A stretch of DNA of 64,000 nucleotides from NCBI RefSeq assembly GCF_002269255.1, contig NZ_CP022823.1, forward strand, positions 2,976,001-3,040,000, in the 5' to 3' direction. A model generated the notes under the pieces. That model was not told where the DNA came from, did not search any database, and saw only the letters and a program-made list of their open reading frames with translations. This stretch comes from Klebsiella quasivariicola (GTDB taxonomy: Bacteria > Pseudomonadota > Gammaproteobacteria > Enterobacterales > Enterobacteriaceae). This document shows, piece by piece, positions 1-9,328 of the stretch (position 1 is its first letter; every line of letters starts with the position of its first letter). The position numbers and the translations under genes were made by a program.

Positions 1-936
1 AGCATGCTGGTAGTAATCGATCCTAACCAGGACGACCAGCCGGCGCTTAGGCGAGCGGTGTACCTGCACCAACGGATTGGTGGACGCATCAAAGCTTTTT
101 TGCCGATCTATGATTTTTCCTATGAAATGACCACCCTGCTGTCCCCGGACGAGCGGACGGCAATGCGCCAGGGCGTCATTGCCCAACGTACCGCCTGGAT
201 CCGCGAGCAGGCGAAATTCTATCTTGAATCCGGTGTGCCAATTGACGTGAAAGTGGTGTGGCACAACCGCCCCTTTGAAGCCATTATTCAGGAAGTGGTT
301 AGCGAGAAACACGATCTGCTGCTGAAGATGGCCCACCAGCACGACAAGCTGGAAGCGGTGATCTTTACCCCGACGGACTGGCATCTGCTGCGTAAATGCC
401 CCTGCCCGGTGTGGATGGTCAAAGACCAGCCGTGGCCGGAAGGCGGCAAAGCGCTGGTGGCTGTCAATCTCGCCAGCGAAGAGAATTACCACAACACCCT
501 CAACGAGAAGCTGGTTCGCGAAACCCTGTCGCTGGCGGAAGAAGTCAACCACACAGAAGTGCACCTGATCGGCGCCTACCCGGTCACCCCAATCAATATC
601 GCCATTGAACTGCCGGATTTCGATCCCAGCGTCTACAACGATGCCATTCGCGGCCAGCATCTGCTGGCGATGAAAGCGCTGCGGCAGAAGTTTGGCATCG
701 ATGAGAAATTCACACACGTCGAAAAAGGGTTGCCTGAAGAGGTGATCCCGGATCTCGCCGAGCATCTGCAGGCGGGGATCGTGGTGCTGGGGACCGTTGG
801 ACGAACCGGCCTGTCGGCGGCGTTCCTCGGCAATACCGCGGAACAGGTTGTCGACCACCTGCGCTGCGATCTGCTGGTGCTCAAACCAGAAGCCTACCAG
901 ACGCCGGTGGAACTGGACGACGACGACGACGATTAA
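1..936 (+). CDS. uspE: Universal stress protein E (5' end cut by window edge)
   Basis: Tandem-Usp protein of about 316 residues in E. coli. It has two universal-stress domains (roughly residues 1-150 and 155-305) and a run of acidic residues at the very C-terminus (DDDDDDD). The second domain shows the ATP-binding-type motif GTVGRTGLSAAFLGNTAE. The reading frame is open back to base 1, and the first in-frame ATG at base 4 matches an internal Met (about residue 7) of E. coli UspE, so about six codons lie outside the window. Family knowledge: cytoplasmic protein induced in stationary phase and stress, involved in DNA-damage resistance and motility/adhesion. A strong terminator follows at once, so it ends its transcript. 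Confidence 0.95.
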   Translation, partial: SMLVVIDPNQDDQPALRRAVYLHQRIGGRIKAFLPIYDFSYEMTTLLSPDERTAMRQGVIAQRTAWIREQAKFYLESGVPIDVKVVWHNRPFEAIIQEVVSEKHDLLLKMAHQHDKLEAVIFTPTDWHLLRKCPCPVWMVKDQPWPEGGKALVAVNLASEENYHNTLNEKLVRETLSLAEEVNHTEVHLIGAYPVTPINIAIELPDFDPSVYNDAIRGQHLLAMKALRQKFGIDEKFTHVEKGLPEEVIPDLAEHLQAGIVVLGTVGRTGLSAAFLGNTAEQVVDHLRCDLLVLKPEAYQTPVELDDDDDD

Positions 937-961
937 CTGATGTTCCTGTTATGCCCCTCAT

Positions 962-986
962 CCCCCGCCTCGCGGGGGATTTTTTT
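962..986 (+). terminator. Rho-independent terminator after uspE
   Basis: Stem CCCCCGC/GCGGGGG (962-968 with 972-978), loop CTC, followed by seven T at 980-986. It lies 26 bases past the uspE stop codon. Confidence 0.9.
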
Positions 987-1006
987 GCCCGCTATCCGTC
1001 AGGCAC

Positions 1007-1028
1007 AAAAAAGGGCCGCTCGCGGCCC
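1007..1028 (-). terminator. Rho-independent terminator of the small gene at 1056-1244
   Basis: Read on the minus strand: stem GGGCCGC/GCGGCCC (1013-1019 with 1022-1028), then a run of six T (1007-1012 as A on the plus strand). It faces the uspE terminator, so the two convergent units are separately insulated. Confidence 0.85.
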
Positions 1029-1055
1029 CGTCATTGTTCAGTGAGAATGAATGAC

Positions 1056-1244
1056 TTAGTGGATACCCAGACGCCAGGCCAGATCGATCTCTTCTTTCAG
1101 CTCCAGCGAGGAGAGCGCCATCAGGTCAGCAAACTCCAGCTCCAGCAGTTTAAGCTTTTTCAGATACTGCGCTGGGGTCATAACGGTGGTGTCGCGGCGT
1201 AAGAATTCGATGGCCATCTGCGTTGGGGTTAACTCGGTATCCAT
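1056..1244 (-). CDS. Small conserved enterobacterial protein, function unknown
   Basis: 62-residue predicted cytoplasmic protein beginning MDTELTPTQMAIEFLRRD. It is mostly helical and charged, with no signal peptide or membrane segment. A longer reading starting at 1277 is possible, but the Met at 1244 has AGAGGATATT directly upstream (GAGG, about 6 bases away), so I prefer it. The terminator at 1007-1028 and the ribosome site support a real gene. I do not recognise the family with certainty. The leucine-rich middle (YLKKLKLLELEFADLMAL) suggests an amphipathic helix or coiled-coil for a protein partner, which is inference only. Confidence 0.7.
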   Translation of the reverse strand: MDTELTPTQMAIEFLRRDTTVMTPAQYLKKLKLLELEFADLMALSSLELKEEIDLAWRLGIH

Positions 1245-1332
1245 AATATCCTCTGTCTGATGTAAGAACCGGGACATTATATCACCTCTTGCCGCTTATT
1301 TTATGAACAATTCCAGGCATCCCCTTGTATAT

Positions 1333-1360
1333 AAAAAAGCCGTCTCACAGGAGACGGCTT
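1333..1360 (-). terminator. Terminator of the pntAB operon
   Basis: Perfect 10-bp stem AAGCCGTCTC/GAGACGGCTT (1337-1346 with 1351-1360), four-base loop, and a T run on the minus strand (A at 1333-1338). It lies 33 bases after the pntB stop. Confidence 0.85.
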
Positions 1361-1392
1361 ATAAACAAAGGTTGTAAAACAATAATTTTACA

Positions 1393-2781
1393 TTACAGCG
1401 CTTTCAGGATCGCATCGACGCTGGCTTTCGCATCACCGAACAGCATATGGGTGTTCTCTTTAAAGAACAGCGGGTTCTGTACCCCGGCGTAACCGGTGTT
1501 CATCGAACGCTTAAAGACCACCACGTTCTGCGCTTTCCAGACTTCCAGCACTGGCATACCCGCGATAGGACTCTTCGGATCGTCCTGCGCCGCCGGGTTG
1601 ACGGTGTCGTTGGCGCCGATGACCAGCACGGTGTCGGTATCGCTGAAATCGTCGTTGATCTCATCCATTTCCAGCACGATGTCGTAAGGCACTTTGGCTT
1701 CCGCCAGCAGGACGTTCATATGTCCTGGCAGACGCCCGGCCACCGGGTGGATGCCAAAGCGCACCTTGATGCCGCGCGCCCGCAGCTTCTCGGTAATTTC
1801 AGCCACCGGATACTGCGCCTGGGCCACCGCCATACCGTAGCCCGGGGTGATGATCACCGAGTGCGAATTTTTCAGCATCTCCGCGGTCTCTTCCGCGCTA
1901 ATCTCGCGATGCTCGCCCACTTCTTCATCGCCACCGCTGGAGGAACCATCGGTACCGAAGCCGCCGGCAATCACGCTGATAAAGGAGCGGTTCATCGCCT
2001 TACACATAATGTAAGAGAGGATCGCACCGGAAGAGCCTACCAGCGCGCCGGTGACGATCAGCAGGTCATTGCTCAGCATAAAGCCCGCCGCCGCTGCCGC
2101 CCAGCCCGAGTAGGAGTTGAGCATGGAAACCACCACCGGCATGTCCGCGCCGCCGATAGAGGCCACCAGGTGCCAGCCAAAGGCCAGGGCGATGACGGTC
2201 ATGACCAGCAGGCACAGGACCTGGGTGCCGGTGCTGTCGGCGCGAACAAAAATCACCATCAGAATGAAAGAGACCACCAGCGCCGCCAGGTTCAGCTTAT
2301 GGCGATTGGGCAGCATCAGCGGCTTCGAGGAAATTTTGCCGCGCAGTTTACCGAACGCCACCACCGAACCGGTGAAGGTCACTGCACCGATGAAGATGCC
2401 GAGGAACACTTCGGTCAAATGAATATTGACCAAAATCTGCTCCATCCCGGTTTCATGCTGCAGGTAGCTGTTAAAACCAACCAGCACCGCCGCCAGGCCC
2501 ACGAAGCTGTGCAGGATAGCCACCAGCTCCGGCATCTCGGTCATCTCGACCTTCTTCGCCAGACGAATACCGATCGCCCCGCCGATCACCATCGCGAGAA
2601 TAATCCAGCCGACGTTGCCGGCATCGGGCCCCAGAATTGTGGCGATCAGGGCGATAGCCATCCCGGCGATACCGAAATAGTTGCCCTGCTGCGACGTTTC
2701 GTGTTTCGACAGTCCCGCCAGGCTGAAAATAAACAGGATTGCAGCAACAATGTATGCAGCTGTAACTAATCCACCAGACAT
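1393..2781 (-). CDS. pntB: NAD(P) transhydrogenase subunit beta
   Basis: 462 residues, the same length as E. coli PntB. The N-terminal half (about 1-260) is hydrophobic with several membrane helices. The C-terminal part (about 285-462) is the cytosolic NADP(H)-binding domain with IITPGYGMAVAQAQ and GANDTVNPAA. With PntA it forms the inner-membrane enzyme that uses proton entry to reduce NADP+ with NADH. It starts 10 bases after the pntA stop, so the two are co-transcribed. The ATG is preceded on the minus strand by an AAGGGG-type ribosome site. Confidence 0.98.
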   Translation of the reverse strand: MSGGLVTAAYIVAAILFIFSLAGLSKHETSQQGNYFGIAGMAIALIATILGPDAGNVGWIILAMVIGGAIGIRLAKKVEMTEMPELVAILHSFVGLAAVLVGFNSYLQHETGMEQILVNIHLTEVFLGIFIGAVTFTGSVVAFGKLRGKISSKPLMLPNRHKLNLAALVVSFILMVIFVRADSTGTQVLCLLVMTVIALAFGWHLVASIGGADMPVVVSMLNSYSGWAAAAAGFMLSNDLLIVTGALVGSSGAILSYIMCKAMNRSFISVIAGGFGTDGSSSGGDEEVGEHREISAEETAEMLKNSHSVIITPGYGMAVAQAQYPVAEITEKLRARGIKVRFGIHPVAGRLPGHMNVLLAEAKVPYDIVLEMDEINDDFSDTDTVLVIGANDTVNPAAQDDPKSPIAGMPVLEVWKAQNVVVFKRSMNTGYAGVQNPLFFKENTHMLFGDAKASVDAILKAL

Positions 2782-2791
2782 GTGCTACCCC

Positions 2792-4321
2792 TTATCCTTT
2801 GCGAAACATTTTCAGCATGCGCTGAGTCACGGTAAAACCACCGAAAATATTAATGCTGGCGATCAGCACCGCGATAAAGCTCAGGAAGCTGACCCAGCCA
2901 CCGTGGCCTATCTGCAACAACGCACCAACAACGATAATCCCCGAAATGGCGTTCGTCACCGACATCAGCGGCGTATGCAGCGCGTGGGAGACGTTCCACA
3001 CCACGTAGTACCCGACCACACAGGCCAGGGCGAAGACGGTGAAATGGCCGAGGAACTCTTTTGGCGCCACGTTGGCCAGCCAGCCAAAGAGGATAATCAC
3101 CAGCGCCATCAGCGCATATTTGCGCCACGGCGACGCCGGTTTCACCGCTTCTTTCGGCGCTTCCACTTTTTTCGCCGCGGCCTGCGGCTGAGCGGAGACC
3201 TGAATCGGCGGCGCCGGCCAGGTGATTTCGCCTTCGCGCACCACGGTCACACCGCGCACTACCACGTCATCGAAATCGATAACGATATTGCCGTCTTTCT
3301 CTTTGCACAGCAGCTTCAGCAGGTTGACCAGGTTGGTGCCGTAGAGCTGCGAGGACTGGGTCGGTAAACGGCCCGGCAGGTCGGTATAGCCAATGATTTT
3401 CACGCCATTGGCGGTGGTCACCACTTCGCCCGGCACGGTGTACTCACAGTTACCGCCGTTTTGCGAAGCGAGATCGACCACCACGCTGCCCGCTTTCATG
3501 GAATCAACCATCTCGCGGGTGATCAGCTTCGGCGCCGGTTTGCCCGGGATTAACGCCGTGGTGACGATGATATCGACATCTTTCGCCTGGGCGGCGAACA
3601 GCGCCATTTCGGCCTTGATAAACGCCTCGGACATGACCTTAGCATAACCGTCGCCGCTGCCCGCCTCCTCTTTGAAGTCCAGCTCGAGGAACTCGGCGCC
3701 CATACTCTGCACCTGCTCCTTCACTTCCGGACGGGTATCGAAAGCACGGACGATAGCGCCCAGGCTGTTGGCAGCGCCTATCGCCGCCAGACCGGCCACC
3801 CCGGCACCAATGACCATCACCTTGGCAGGGGGAACTTTACCGGCGGCGGTAATCTGCCCGGTAAAGAAACGGCCAAATTCATGCGCCGCTTCAACGATAG
3901 CGCGATAGCCGGCAATGTTAGCCATTGAGCTGAGCGCATCCAGCGACTGGGCGCGGGAAATACGCGGCACGGAATCCATCGCCATGACATTGATATTGCG
4001 GGCCGCCAGTTTTTCCATCAGCTGCGGGTTTTGCGCCGGCCAGATAAAACTTATCAGCGTGGTTCCCGGATTCAGCAAAGCAATTTCATCGTCATTCGGG
4101 GCATTGACCTTGAGGATGACATCAGACTGCCACACCTCGTTGCCGGTCACGATTTCAGCCCCAGCCTGGACAAAGGCCTCGTCGTCAAAGCTGGCCAGTT
4201 TCCCGGCGCCGCTTTCGACCGCGACGCTAAAGCCGAGTTTGAGCAGTTGCTCAACGGTCTTCGGCGTGGCGGCGGCCCGGGTCTCCTGGGCTAGCCTCTC
4301 TTGTGGTACACCAATACGCAT
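2792..4321 (-). CDS. pntA: NAD(P) transhydrogenase subunit alpha
   Basis: 509 residues from the Met that begins MRIGVPQERL, matching the E. coli start. A frame extension to 4417 exists but is not homologous, and GAAGGG lies just upstream of the chosen ATG. Domain I (about 1-380) binds NAD(H) and shows VMVIGAGVAGLAAIGAANSLGA, the RAFDTRPEVKEQVQSMGAEF loop and TDLPGRLPTQSSQLYGTN. A proline/alanine-rich linker follows, then three to four membrane helices of domain II. It is the first gene of pntAB, and the 520-base region upstream is shared with divergent ydgH. Confidence 0.98.
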   Translation of the reverse strand: MRIGVPQERLAQETRAAATPKTVEQLLKLGFSVAVESGAGKLASFDDEAFVQAGAEIVTGNEVWQSDVILKVNAPNDDEIALLNPGTTLISFIWPAQNPQLMEKLAARNINVMAMDSVPRISRAQSLDALSSMANIAGYRAIVEAAHEFGRFFTGQITAAGKVPPAKVMVIGAGVAGLAAIGAANSLGAIVRAFDTRPEVKEQVQSMGAEFLELDFKEEAGSGDGYAKVMSEAFIKAEMALFAAQAKDVDIIVTTALIPGKPAPKLITREMVDSMKAGSVVVDLASQNGGNCEYTVPGEVVTTANGVKIIGYTDLPGRLPTQSSQLYGTNLVNLLKLLCKEKDGNIVIDFDDVVVRGVTVVREGEITWPAPPIQVSAQPQAAAKKVEAPKEAVKPASPWRKYALMALVIILFGWLANVAPKEFLGHFTVFALACVVGYYVVWNVSHALHTPLMSVTNAISGIIVVGALLQIGHGGWVSFLSFIAVLIASINIFGGFTVTQRMLKMFRKG

Positions 4322-4842
4322 AGTTTTCCCTTCCATCGGTTTTTGATGATGGTTTACTTTTCTGACCAACAACGACAAGACCGCGACAACGTCCTCGCCG
4401 TCTTTCGCTGACTGCAAAATGAAACAGTAACAAACTTTTTATAACCTACTGAAAATACCGATTGTGATCTACAACGATAAAACACAATTTTTGATTTTAT
4501 TGCTTATTGTCAGCACAGATGGTTCCGGGCAGCAATATTTACCTGAATATGCCTTTCAGGCCTGATAATCCGCTTGTCTGGCGGCATAAAACGCCATTTA
4601 TCGCCATAGAGATCATTGTATTAACATTACATTAACTAATAAAAGTGGTATTGATTATCGTTTTTGCTGGTCAAGCGGCTGTTTTTTCAACATATCGAAA
4701 AATGTTATCTTTCCGTAGTATACGATTTGGGCGGCATGCAAAAAATGACGCAGACAGTCACGGCGATTAAATGCAATAATCAAATGTTTTCAGTCAACAA
4801 CAACACCAGTATATGGTTTGCGCAAGGCAAAGGATTATTTTT
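4322..4842. other. Divergent intergenic region pntA / ydgH
   Basis: 521 bases, AT-richer than the flanks. It must hold the outward promoters for pntAB and ydgH. I see TTGATT/TTAACA-like boxes around 4621-4660 but no single convincing -35/-10 pair, and no supported small gene; the short open frame at 4664-4846 has no ribosome site or family. Confidence 0.5.
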
Positions 4843-5793
4843 ATGAAGCTTAAAAACACCCTCCTGGCGTCTGCTCTCCTGACAACCGCCGCGTTGTCTG
4901 CCCATGCAGCGACCGAGTTGACCCCGGAGCAGGCGGCTGCGCTGAAGCCCTACGATCGCGTTGTCGTCACCGGCCGCTTTAACGCCATCGGCGACGCCGT
5001 GCAGGCAGTATCGCGCAAAGCCGACAAAGACGGCGCGGCCTCATTCTATGTTGTCGACACGTCAGACTACGGCAATGGCGGCAACTGGCGCGTCACAGCA
5101 GACCTCTATAAAGAGGATGCGCCGAAAGCAGAGGCGCCGAAGAATCGCATCATTAATGGCGTGATGGAGCTGCCAAAAGATCAGGCCGTTGAGCTGATGC
5201 CCTACGACACTGTCACCGTTCAGGGCTTCTATCGCAGCCAGCCGGAAGTGAACGATGCCATCACCAAAGCGGCAAAAGCAAAAGGTGCCTATGCGTTCTT
5301 TATCGTGCGCCAGGTGGACGCCAACCAGGGCGGCAACCAGCGCATTACCGCCTATATCTACAAAAAAGATGCGGAAAAACGCGTGCTGCAGAGCCCGGAT
5401 GCTATCCCGGCTGACTCTGAAGCGGGCCGCGCAGCGCTGGCCAAAGGCGGCGAAGCGGCGAAAAACGTGGAAATCCCTGGCGTCGCCACCACTGCTGCGG
5501 TGGGTTCAGGTACCGGCGTAGGCCGATTCTTCGAAACGCAGTCCTCCAAAGGCGGGCGTTACACTGTCACCTTGCCGGACGGCACTAAAGTGGAAGAAGT
5601 GAACAAAGTCACCGCGGCGCAAATGGTGCCGTTCGATAACATTCAGTTCACCGGCAACTACGGCAACATGACCGAGATCTCCTATCAGACGGCGAAACGT
5701 GCGGCGAAGAAAGGCGCGAAGTACTACCACATTACTCGCCAGTGGCAGGAACGCGGCGGCAATATCACCATCAGCGCCGATCTGTACAAATAA
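4843..5793 (+). CDS. ydgH: Secreted protein with three DUF1471 (YdgH/BhsA/McbA-like) domains
   Basis: 316 residues with a Sec signal peptide (MKLKNTLLASALLTTAALSAHA, cleavage after about 22). Three DUF1471 repeats follow, each opening with PYD/PFD and a V-x-G pattern and ending in a ...ITADLYK-type strand (about 35-105, 120-190, 255-316). The single-domain relatives BhsA and McbA are periplasmic or outer-membrane stress and biofilm proteins; the biochemical role is not known. The frame extends to 4813, but the chosen ATG has AAGGA about 10 bases upstream and starts the signal peptide. Confidence 0.93.
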   Translation: MKLKNTLLASALLTTAALSAHAATELTPEQAAALKPYDRVVVTGRFNAIGDAVQAVSRKADKDGAASFYVVDTSDYGNGGNWRVTADLYKEDAPKAEAPKNRIINGVMELPKDQAVELMPYDTVTVQGFYRSQPEVNDAITKAAKAKGAYAFFIVRQVDANQGGNQRITAYIYKKDAEKRVLQSPDAIPADSEAGRAALAKGGEAAKNVEIPGVATTAAVGSGTGVGRFFETQSSKGGRYTVTLPDGTKVEEVNKVTAAQMVPFDNIQFTGNYGNMTEISYQTAKRAAKKGAKYYHITRQWQERGGNITISADLYK

Positions 5794-5810
5794 TCGCTGC
5801 TGACTGGCTA

Positions 5811-5844
5811 AAAAGGCGGCGCATTGCCGCCTTTTCATTTTTTT
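5811..5844 (+). terminator. Terminator after ydgH
   Basis: Stem AAAAGGCGGC/GCCGCCTTTT (5811-5820 with 5826-5835), loop GCATT, and a T-rich tail to 5844. Confidence 0.9.
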
Positions 5845-5970
5845 TCATCCCCCGCCATTGCATGGCCCCCGGACACTCCGTAAAATCCCGCGCCTTAGCG
5901 CAATCCTCCATTTTTATGCGATTTCGCAAAATAAATATTCTGGAACAGCCGTTTTCACCTCGGGAATGCA

Positions 5971-7353
5971 ATGGAAAAGAAACTGGGCCTGAGCGCCCTG
6001 ACCGCCCTGGTCCTTAGCTCAATGCTCGGCGCTGGCGTATTCAGTTTGCCGCAAAATATGGCTGCCGTGGCCAGCCCCTCCGCTCTGCTCATCGGCTGGG
6101 CGATCACTGGCGTCGGGATCCTGTTTCTCGCTTTCGCCATGCTGCTGTTGACCCGTATTCGCCCCGACCTTGACGGCGGGATCTTCACCTACGCTCGCGA
6201 AGGGTTCGGCGAGCTGATCGGCTTCTGTTCCGCCTGGGGATACTGGCTGTGCGCGGTGGTCGCCAACGTCTCCTATCTGGTCATCGTCTTTTCGGCGCTC
6301 AGTTTTTTCACCGATACCCCTGAGCTGCGGCTGTTTGGCGATGGTAATACCTGGCAGTCCATCGTCGGCGCGTCGGGTCTGCTGTGGGTCGTCCACTTTC
6401 TGGTCCTGCGCGGCGTCCAGACGGCGGCGGGCATTAACCTGGTGGCCACCCTCGCTAAACTCCTGCCGCTGGGCGCGTTTATCGCGCTTGCCGCGCTGGC
6501 CTTCCAGCTGGATACGTTCCGCCTCGATTTCAGCGGCCTGGCGCTGGGCGTACCGGTGTGGGAGCAGGTGAAAAATACCATGCTGATCACCCTGTGGGTG
6601 TTTATCGGCGTGGAGGGGGCGGTGGTGGTGTCCGCCCGCGCGCGGCACAAGCGCGACGTTGGCCGTGCGACCTTGCTGGCGGTGCTGTCCGCCCTCGCGG
6701 TTTACCTGCTGGTCACCCTGCTGTCGCTGGGCGTCGTGCCGCGCAGCGAACTGGCTGAAATGCGTAACCCGTCGATGGCGGGACTGATGGTCAGGCTGAT
6801 GGGGTCGTGGGGGGAGATCGTGATTGCCGCCGGGCTTATCGTCTCGGTGTGCGGCGCCTATCTGAGCTGGACGATTATGGCCGCGGAAGTGCCTTTCCTC
6901 GCCGCTACGCACAAAGCCTTCCCGCGACTGTTTGCCCGTCAGAATAGCAACAACGCCCCGTCCGCCTCATTGTGGCTGACCAATATCAGCGTTCAGCTGT
7001 CGCTGGTGCTCATCTGGCTGACCGGGTCAGACTACGGCACCCTGCTGACTATTGCCTCAGAGATGATCCTCGTCCCCTATCTGCTGGTCGGCGCCTTTTT
7101 GCTGAAAATCGCCACACGCCTACTGCACAAAGCAGTGGCTATCGGTGCCTGCATTTATGGCTTATGGTTATTATACGCGTCGGGACCTGTGCATTTGCTG
7201 TTGTCGGTGGTACTTTACGCTCCGGGTCTTCTGGTCTTTTTGTACGCCCGACGTACGCACCAGCACGATCGTTCGCTCAAACGCCGCGAAGTGGCGCTAA
7301 TTGGTTTATTGCTGGTTGCCGCTGTGCCGGCAACGTGGATGCTGGTGGGGTAA
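5971..7353 (+). CDS. ydgI: Basic amino-acid/polyamine antiporter (APA family, ArcD-like)
   Basis: 460 residues, the length of E. coli YdgI, with 12 or more predicted membrane helices. The N-terminus LSSMLGAGVFSLPQNMA is the TM1 substrate-binding loop of the APC superfamily. Family members exchange arginine for ornithine or related basic amino acids across the inner membrane; exact substrates here are inferred. It is followed after 36 bases by folM in the same direction, probably on one transcript. Confidence 0.92.
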   Translation: MEKKLGLSALTALVLSSMLGAGVFSLPQNMAAVASPSALLIGWAITGVGILFLAFAMLLLTRIRPDLDGGIFTYAREGFGELIGFCSAWGYWLCAVVANVSYLVIVFSALSFFTDTPELRLFGDGNTWQSIVGASGLLWVVHFLVLRGVQTAAGINLVATLAKLLPLGAFIALAALAFQLDTFRLDFSGLALGVPVWEQVKNTMLITLWVFIGVEGAVVVSARARHKRDVGRATLLAVLSALAVYLLVTLLSLGVVPRSELAEMRNPSMAGLMVRLMGSWGEIVIAAGLIVSVCGAYLSWTIMAAEVPFLAATHKAFPRLFARQNSNNAPSASLWLTNISVQLSLVLIWLTGSDYGTLLTIASEMILVPYLLVGAFLLKIATRLLHKAVAIGACIYGLWLLYASGPVHLLLSVVLYAPGLLVFLYARRTHQHDRSLKRREVALIGLLLVAAVPATWMLVG

Positions 7354-7389
7354 GCGGTCGCCCTGCCGCAGAATGCATAGGAGATACCC

Positions 7390-8112
7390 ATGGCTGAACA
7401 ACAGCCCCGCCCGATTCTGATCACCGGAGCAGGCCGCCGCATCGGCCTCGCTCTGGCACACCATTTTCTGCAGCAGCACCAGCCCGTCATCGTCAGCTAT
7501 CGCACGCCCTATCCGGCGATTGACGGCCTGCGCGAAGCGGGCGCCCTCTGTCTGCAGGCCGATTTCAGCAGCGATGACGGCATACTCACCTTCGCCGAAG
7601 CGGTCAAATCGCATACCAGCGGCCTGCGCGCCATCATCCATAACGCCAGCGACTGGATGGCGGAAAAGCCGGGCGTCCCGCTGAGCACCGTCATCAACCG
7701 CATGATGCAGATCCACGTCCACGCTCCCTATCTGCTCAACCACGCGCTGGAGGCGTTGCTGCGCGGCCACGGTCATGCCGCCAGCGACATTATCCATATC
7801 ACCGATTATGTGGTAGAGCGCGGCAGCGACAAACATATCGCCTACGCCGCCAGCAAAGCCGCACTGGATAACATGACCCGCTCCTTCGCCCGCAAGCTGG
7901 CGCCAGAGGTTAAGGTCAACGCCATTGCACCGTCGCTGATTATGTTTAATGAGGGTGACGACGAGGCGTATCGTCAGCAGGCGCTGGATAAATCGCTGAT
8001 GAAAATCGCCCCAGGTGAAAATGAGATTAGTGAACTTATCGACTACCTGTTGAGCAGTCGCTACGTTACCGGCCGCTCATTCGCCGTCGACGGCGGCCGC
8101 CCGCTGCGTTAG
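7390..8112 (+). CDS. folM: Dihydromonapterin reductase / alternative dihydrofolate reductase (SDR family)
   Basis: 240-residue short-chain dehydrogenase. The nucleotide-binding glycine motif is near the N-terminus (TGAGRRIGLALAHHF), and the catalytic YxxxK is YAASKAALDN with a preceding ITD...SDKHI segment. FolM makes tetrahydromonapterin with NADPH and can reduce dihydrofolate. AGGAGA lies 7 bases before the ATG. The 3' end overlaps the convergent ydgC stop by 4 bases. Confidence 0.93.
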   Translation: MAEQQPRPILITGAGRRIGLALAHHFLQQHQPVIVSYRTPYPAIDGLREAGALCLQADFSSDDGILTFAEAVKSHTSGLRAIIHNASDWMAEKPGVPLSTVINRMMQIHVHAPYLLNHALEALLRGHGHAASDIIHITDYVVERGSDKHIAYAASKAALDNMTRSFARKLAPEVKVNAIAPSLIMFNEGDDEAYRQQALDKSLMKIAPGENEISELIDYLLSSRYVTGRSFAVDGGRPLR

Positions 8113-8444
8113 TGGAAGCGGCTCCAGCCAAGGATTAACAGCCAGGCGCACAGCCCCCAGCATCCCACCGCGCCTGCCAGCGCCAACGGCAGGCGCATGA
8201 TCCCGGTGAAATACCACAGTGACAGCAGATAGATAAAATAGGGAATAATCGACCACATACCGAACACGATGGTCGCGCGCAAGGCTTCAATCCCCCGTTC
8301 GCTGGCGACGATATAGTGGGCGATCAGCGCAAAGGTGGGAAACAGCGGGATCAGGCCGGCGATAGCGTAGTTTTTGGTTTTCGCCAGCACGCCAATCAGC
8401 ACCACCACCAGCGCACCCAGCAGCGCTTTGATTAACAGCCCCAT
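8109..8444 (-). CDS. ydgC: GlpM-family inner-membrane protein
   Basis: 111 residues with four predicted membrane helices, close to E. coli YdgC along its whole length (MGLLIKALLGALVVVLIGVLAKTKNY). The family is named after Pseudomonas GlpM, linked to alginate production; its function in enterobacteria is unknown. It is a single gene, convergent with and overlapping folM by 4 bases, and its 5' side faces rstA. Confidence 0.9.
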   Translation of the reverse strand: MGLLIKALLGALVVVLIGVLAKTKNYAIAGLIPLFPTFALIAHYIVASERGIEALRATIVFGMWSIIPYFIYLLSLWYFTGIMRLPLALAGAVGCWGLCAWLLILGWSRFH

Positions 8445-8489
8445 ATCCTTATGCCTTAACAGTGAATCAATAAGTTAGCGCAGCATAGC

Positions 8490-8530
8490 GGATTTAGCGC
8501 TGTTTATAAAAGAGTAATGGCGGGTAAAAT
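8490..8530 (+). promoter_or_regulatory. Candidate PhoP box and -10 element upstream of rstA
   Basis: GGATTT-AGCGC-TGTTTA at 8490-8506 fits the PhoP direct repeat (G/T)GTTTA-N5-(G/T)GTTTA at 10 of 12 positions, and TAAAAT follows at 8525-8530. Known biology: rstA is a PhoP-activated gene in E. coli. The gap to the -10 is longer than usual, so this is only a candidate. Confidence 0.4.
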
Positions 8531-8572
8531 AAGCGCGGTGTATGTTACTTCTTTTACTGATGTGCGATAGAC

Positions 8573-9295
8573 ATGAATAAAATCGTTTTTGTTGAGGATG
8601 ACCCTGAGGTAGGCGCGTTGATCGCCGCTTATCTCGGCAAGCACGATATGGATGTGGTGGTCGAGCCTCGCGGCGACCGCGCAGAGGAGGTGATCGCCCG
8701 GGAAAAACCGGACCTCGTGCTGCTGGACATTATGCTACCCGGCAAAGACGGGATGACGCTCTGCCGCGATCTGCGCGGGCAATGGCAAGGGCCCATTGTC
8801 CTGCTGACCTCACTCGACAGCGACATGAACCATATTCTCTCCCTCGAGATGGGCGCCAGCGATTATATCCTGAAAACCACACCGCCAGCGGTGCTTCTCG
8901 CGCGACTGCGTCTGCATTTACGCCAGCATATCGCTCCGGCGGGCGCCGGCGCCGGTACCCCGGCAACGCTCACGCCGCACAAAACCATCTCCTTTGGTTC
9001 GCTGACCATTGACCCGGTCAACCGCCAGGTGCTGCTCGGCGGAGAAAGCGTCGCATTGTCGACGGCCGATTTCGATCTGCTGTGGGAGCTGGCCACCCAC
9101 GCCGGGCAAATTATGGACCGCGACGCGCTGCTGAAAAATTTACGCGGCGTCACCTACGACGGGATGGATCGCAGCGTTGACGTGGCTATCTCCCGCCTGC
9201 GCAAAAAACTGCTCGACAACGCCACGGAGCCCTATCGTATTAAGACCGTTCGCAACAAAGGCTACCTGTTCGCCCCACACGCCTGGGACAACTAA
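8573..9295 (+). CDS. rstA: OmpR-family response regulator RstA
   Basis: 240 residues. The receiver domain (1-118) has the acidic pocket E8/D9 and phospho-acceptor Asp52 (LVLLDIMLPGKDG). A short Ala/Gly-rich linker follows, then a winged-helix DNA-binding domain (about 140-238) with the DRSVDVAISRLRKKL recognition helix and TVRNKGYLF wing. It is partnered by the RstB kinase downstream. Unlike in E. coli, a small secreted-protein gene sits between rstA and rstB. Confidence 0.96.
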   Translation: MNKIVFVEDDPEVGALIAAYLGKHDMDVVVEPRGDRAEEVIAREKPDLVLLDIMLPGKDGMTLCRDLRGQWQGPIVLLTSLDSDMNHILSLEMGASDYILKTTPPAVLLARLRLHLRQHIAPAGAGAGTPATLTPHKTISFGSLTIDPVNRQVLLGGESVALSTADFDLLWELATHAGQIMDRDALLKNLRGVTYDGMDRSVDVAISRLRKKLLDNATEPYRIKTVRNKGYLFAPHAWDN

Positions 9296-9306
9296 GCTTC
9301 TCCCGC

Positions 9307-9328
9307 GGCCCTGCGAGGGGCCCGTTTT
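9307..9328 (+). terminator. Possible weak terminator after rstA
   Basis: Short stem GGCCC/GGGCC (9307-9311 with 9318-9322) followed by GTTTTAT. If active it would partly separate rstA from the genes downstream. Confidence 0.45.

Noticed and set aside
1447..2769. Long plus-strand open frame opposite pntB
   Set aside because: His/Arg/Gln-rich translation with no family; it is an antisense shadow of GC-rich coding DNA. The same holds for the long frames opposite fumA, aldA, the ast genes and the permease.
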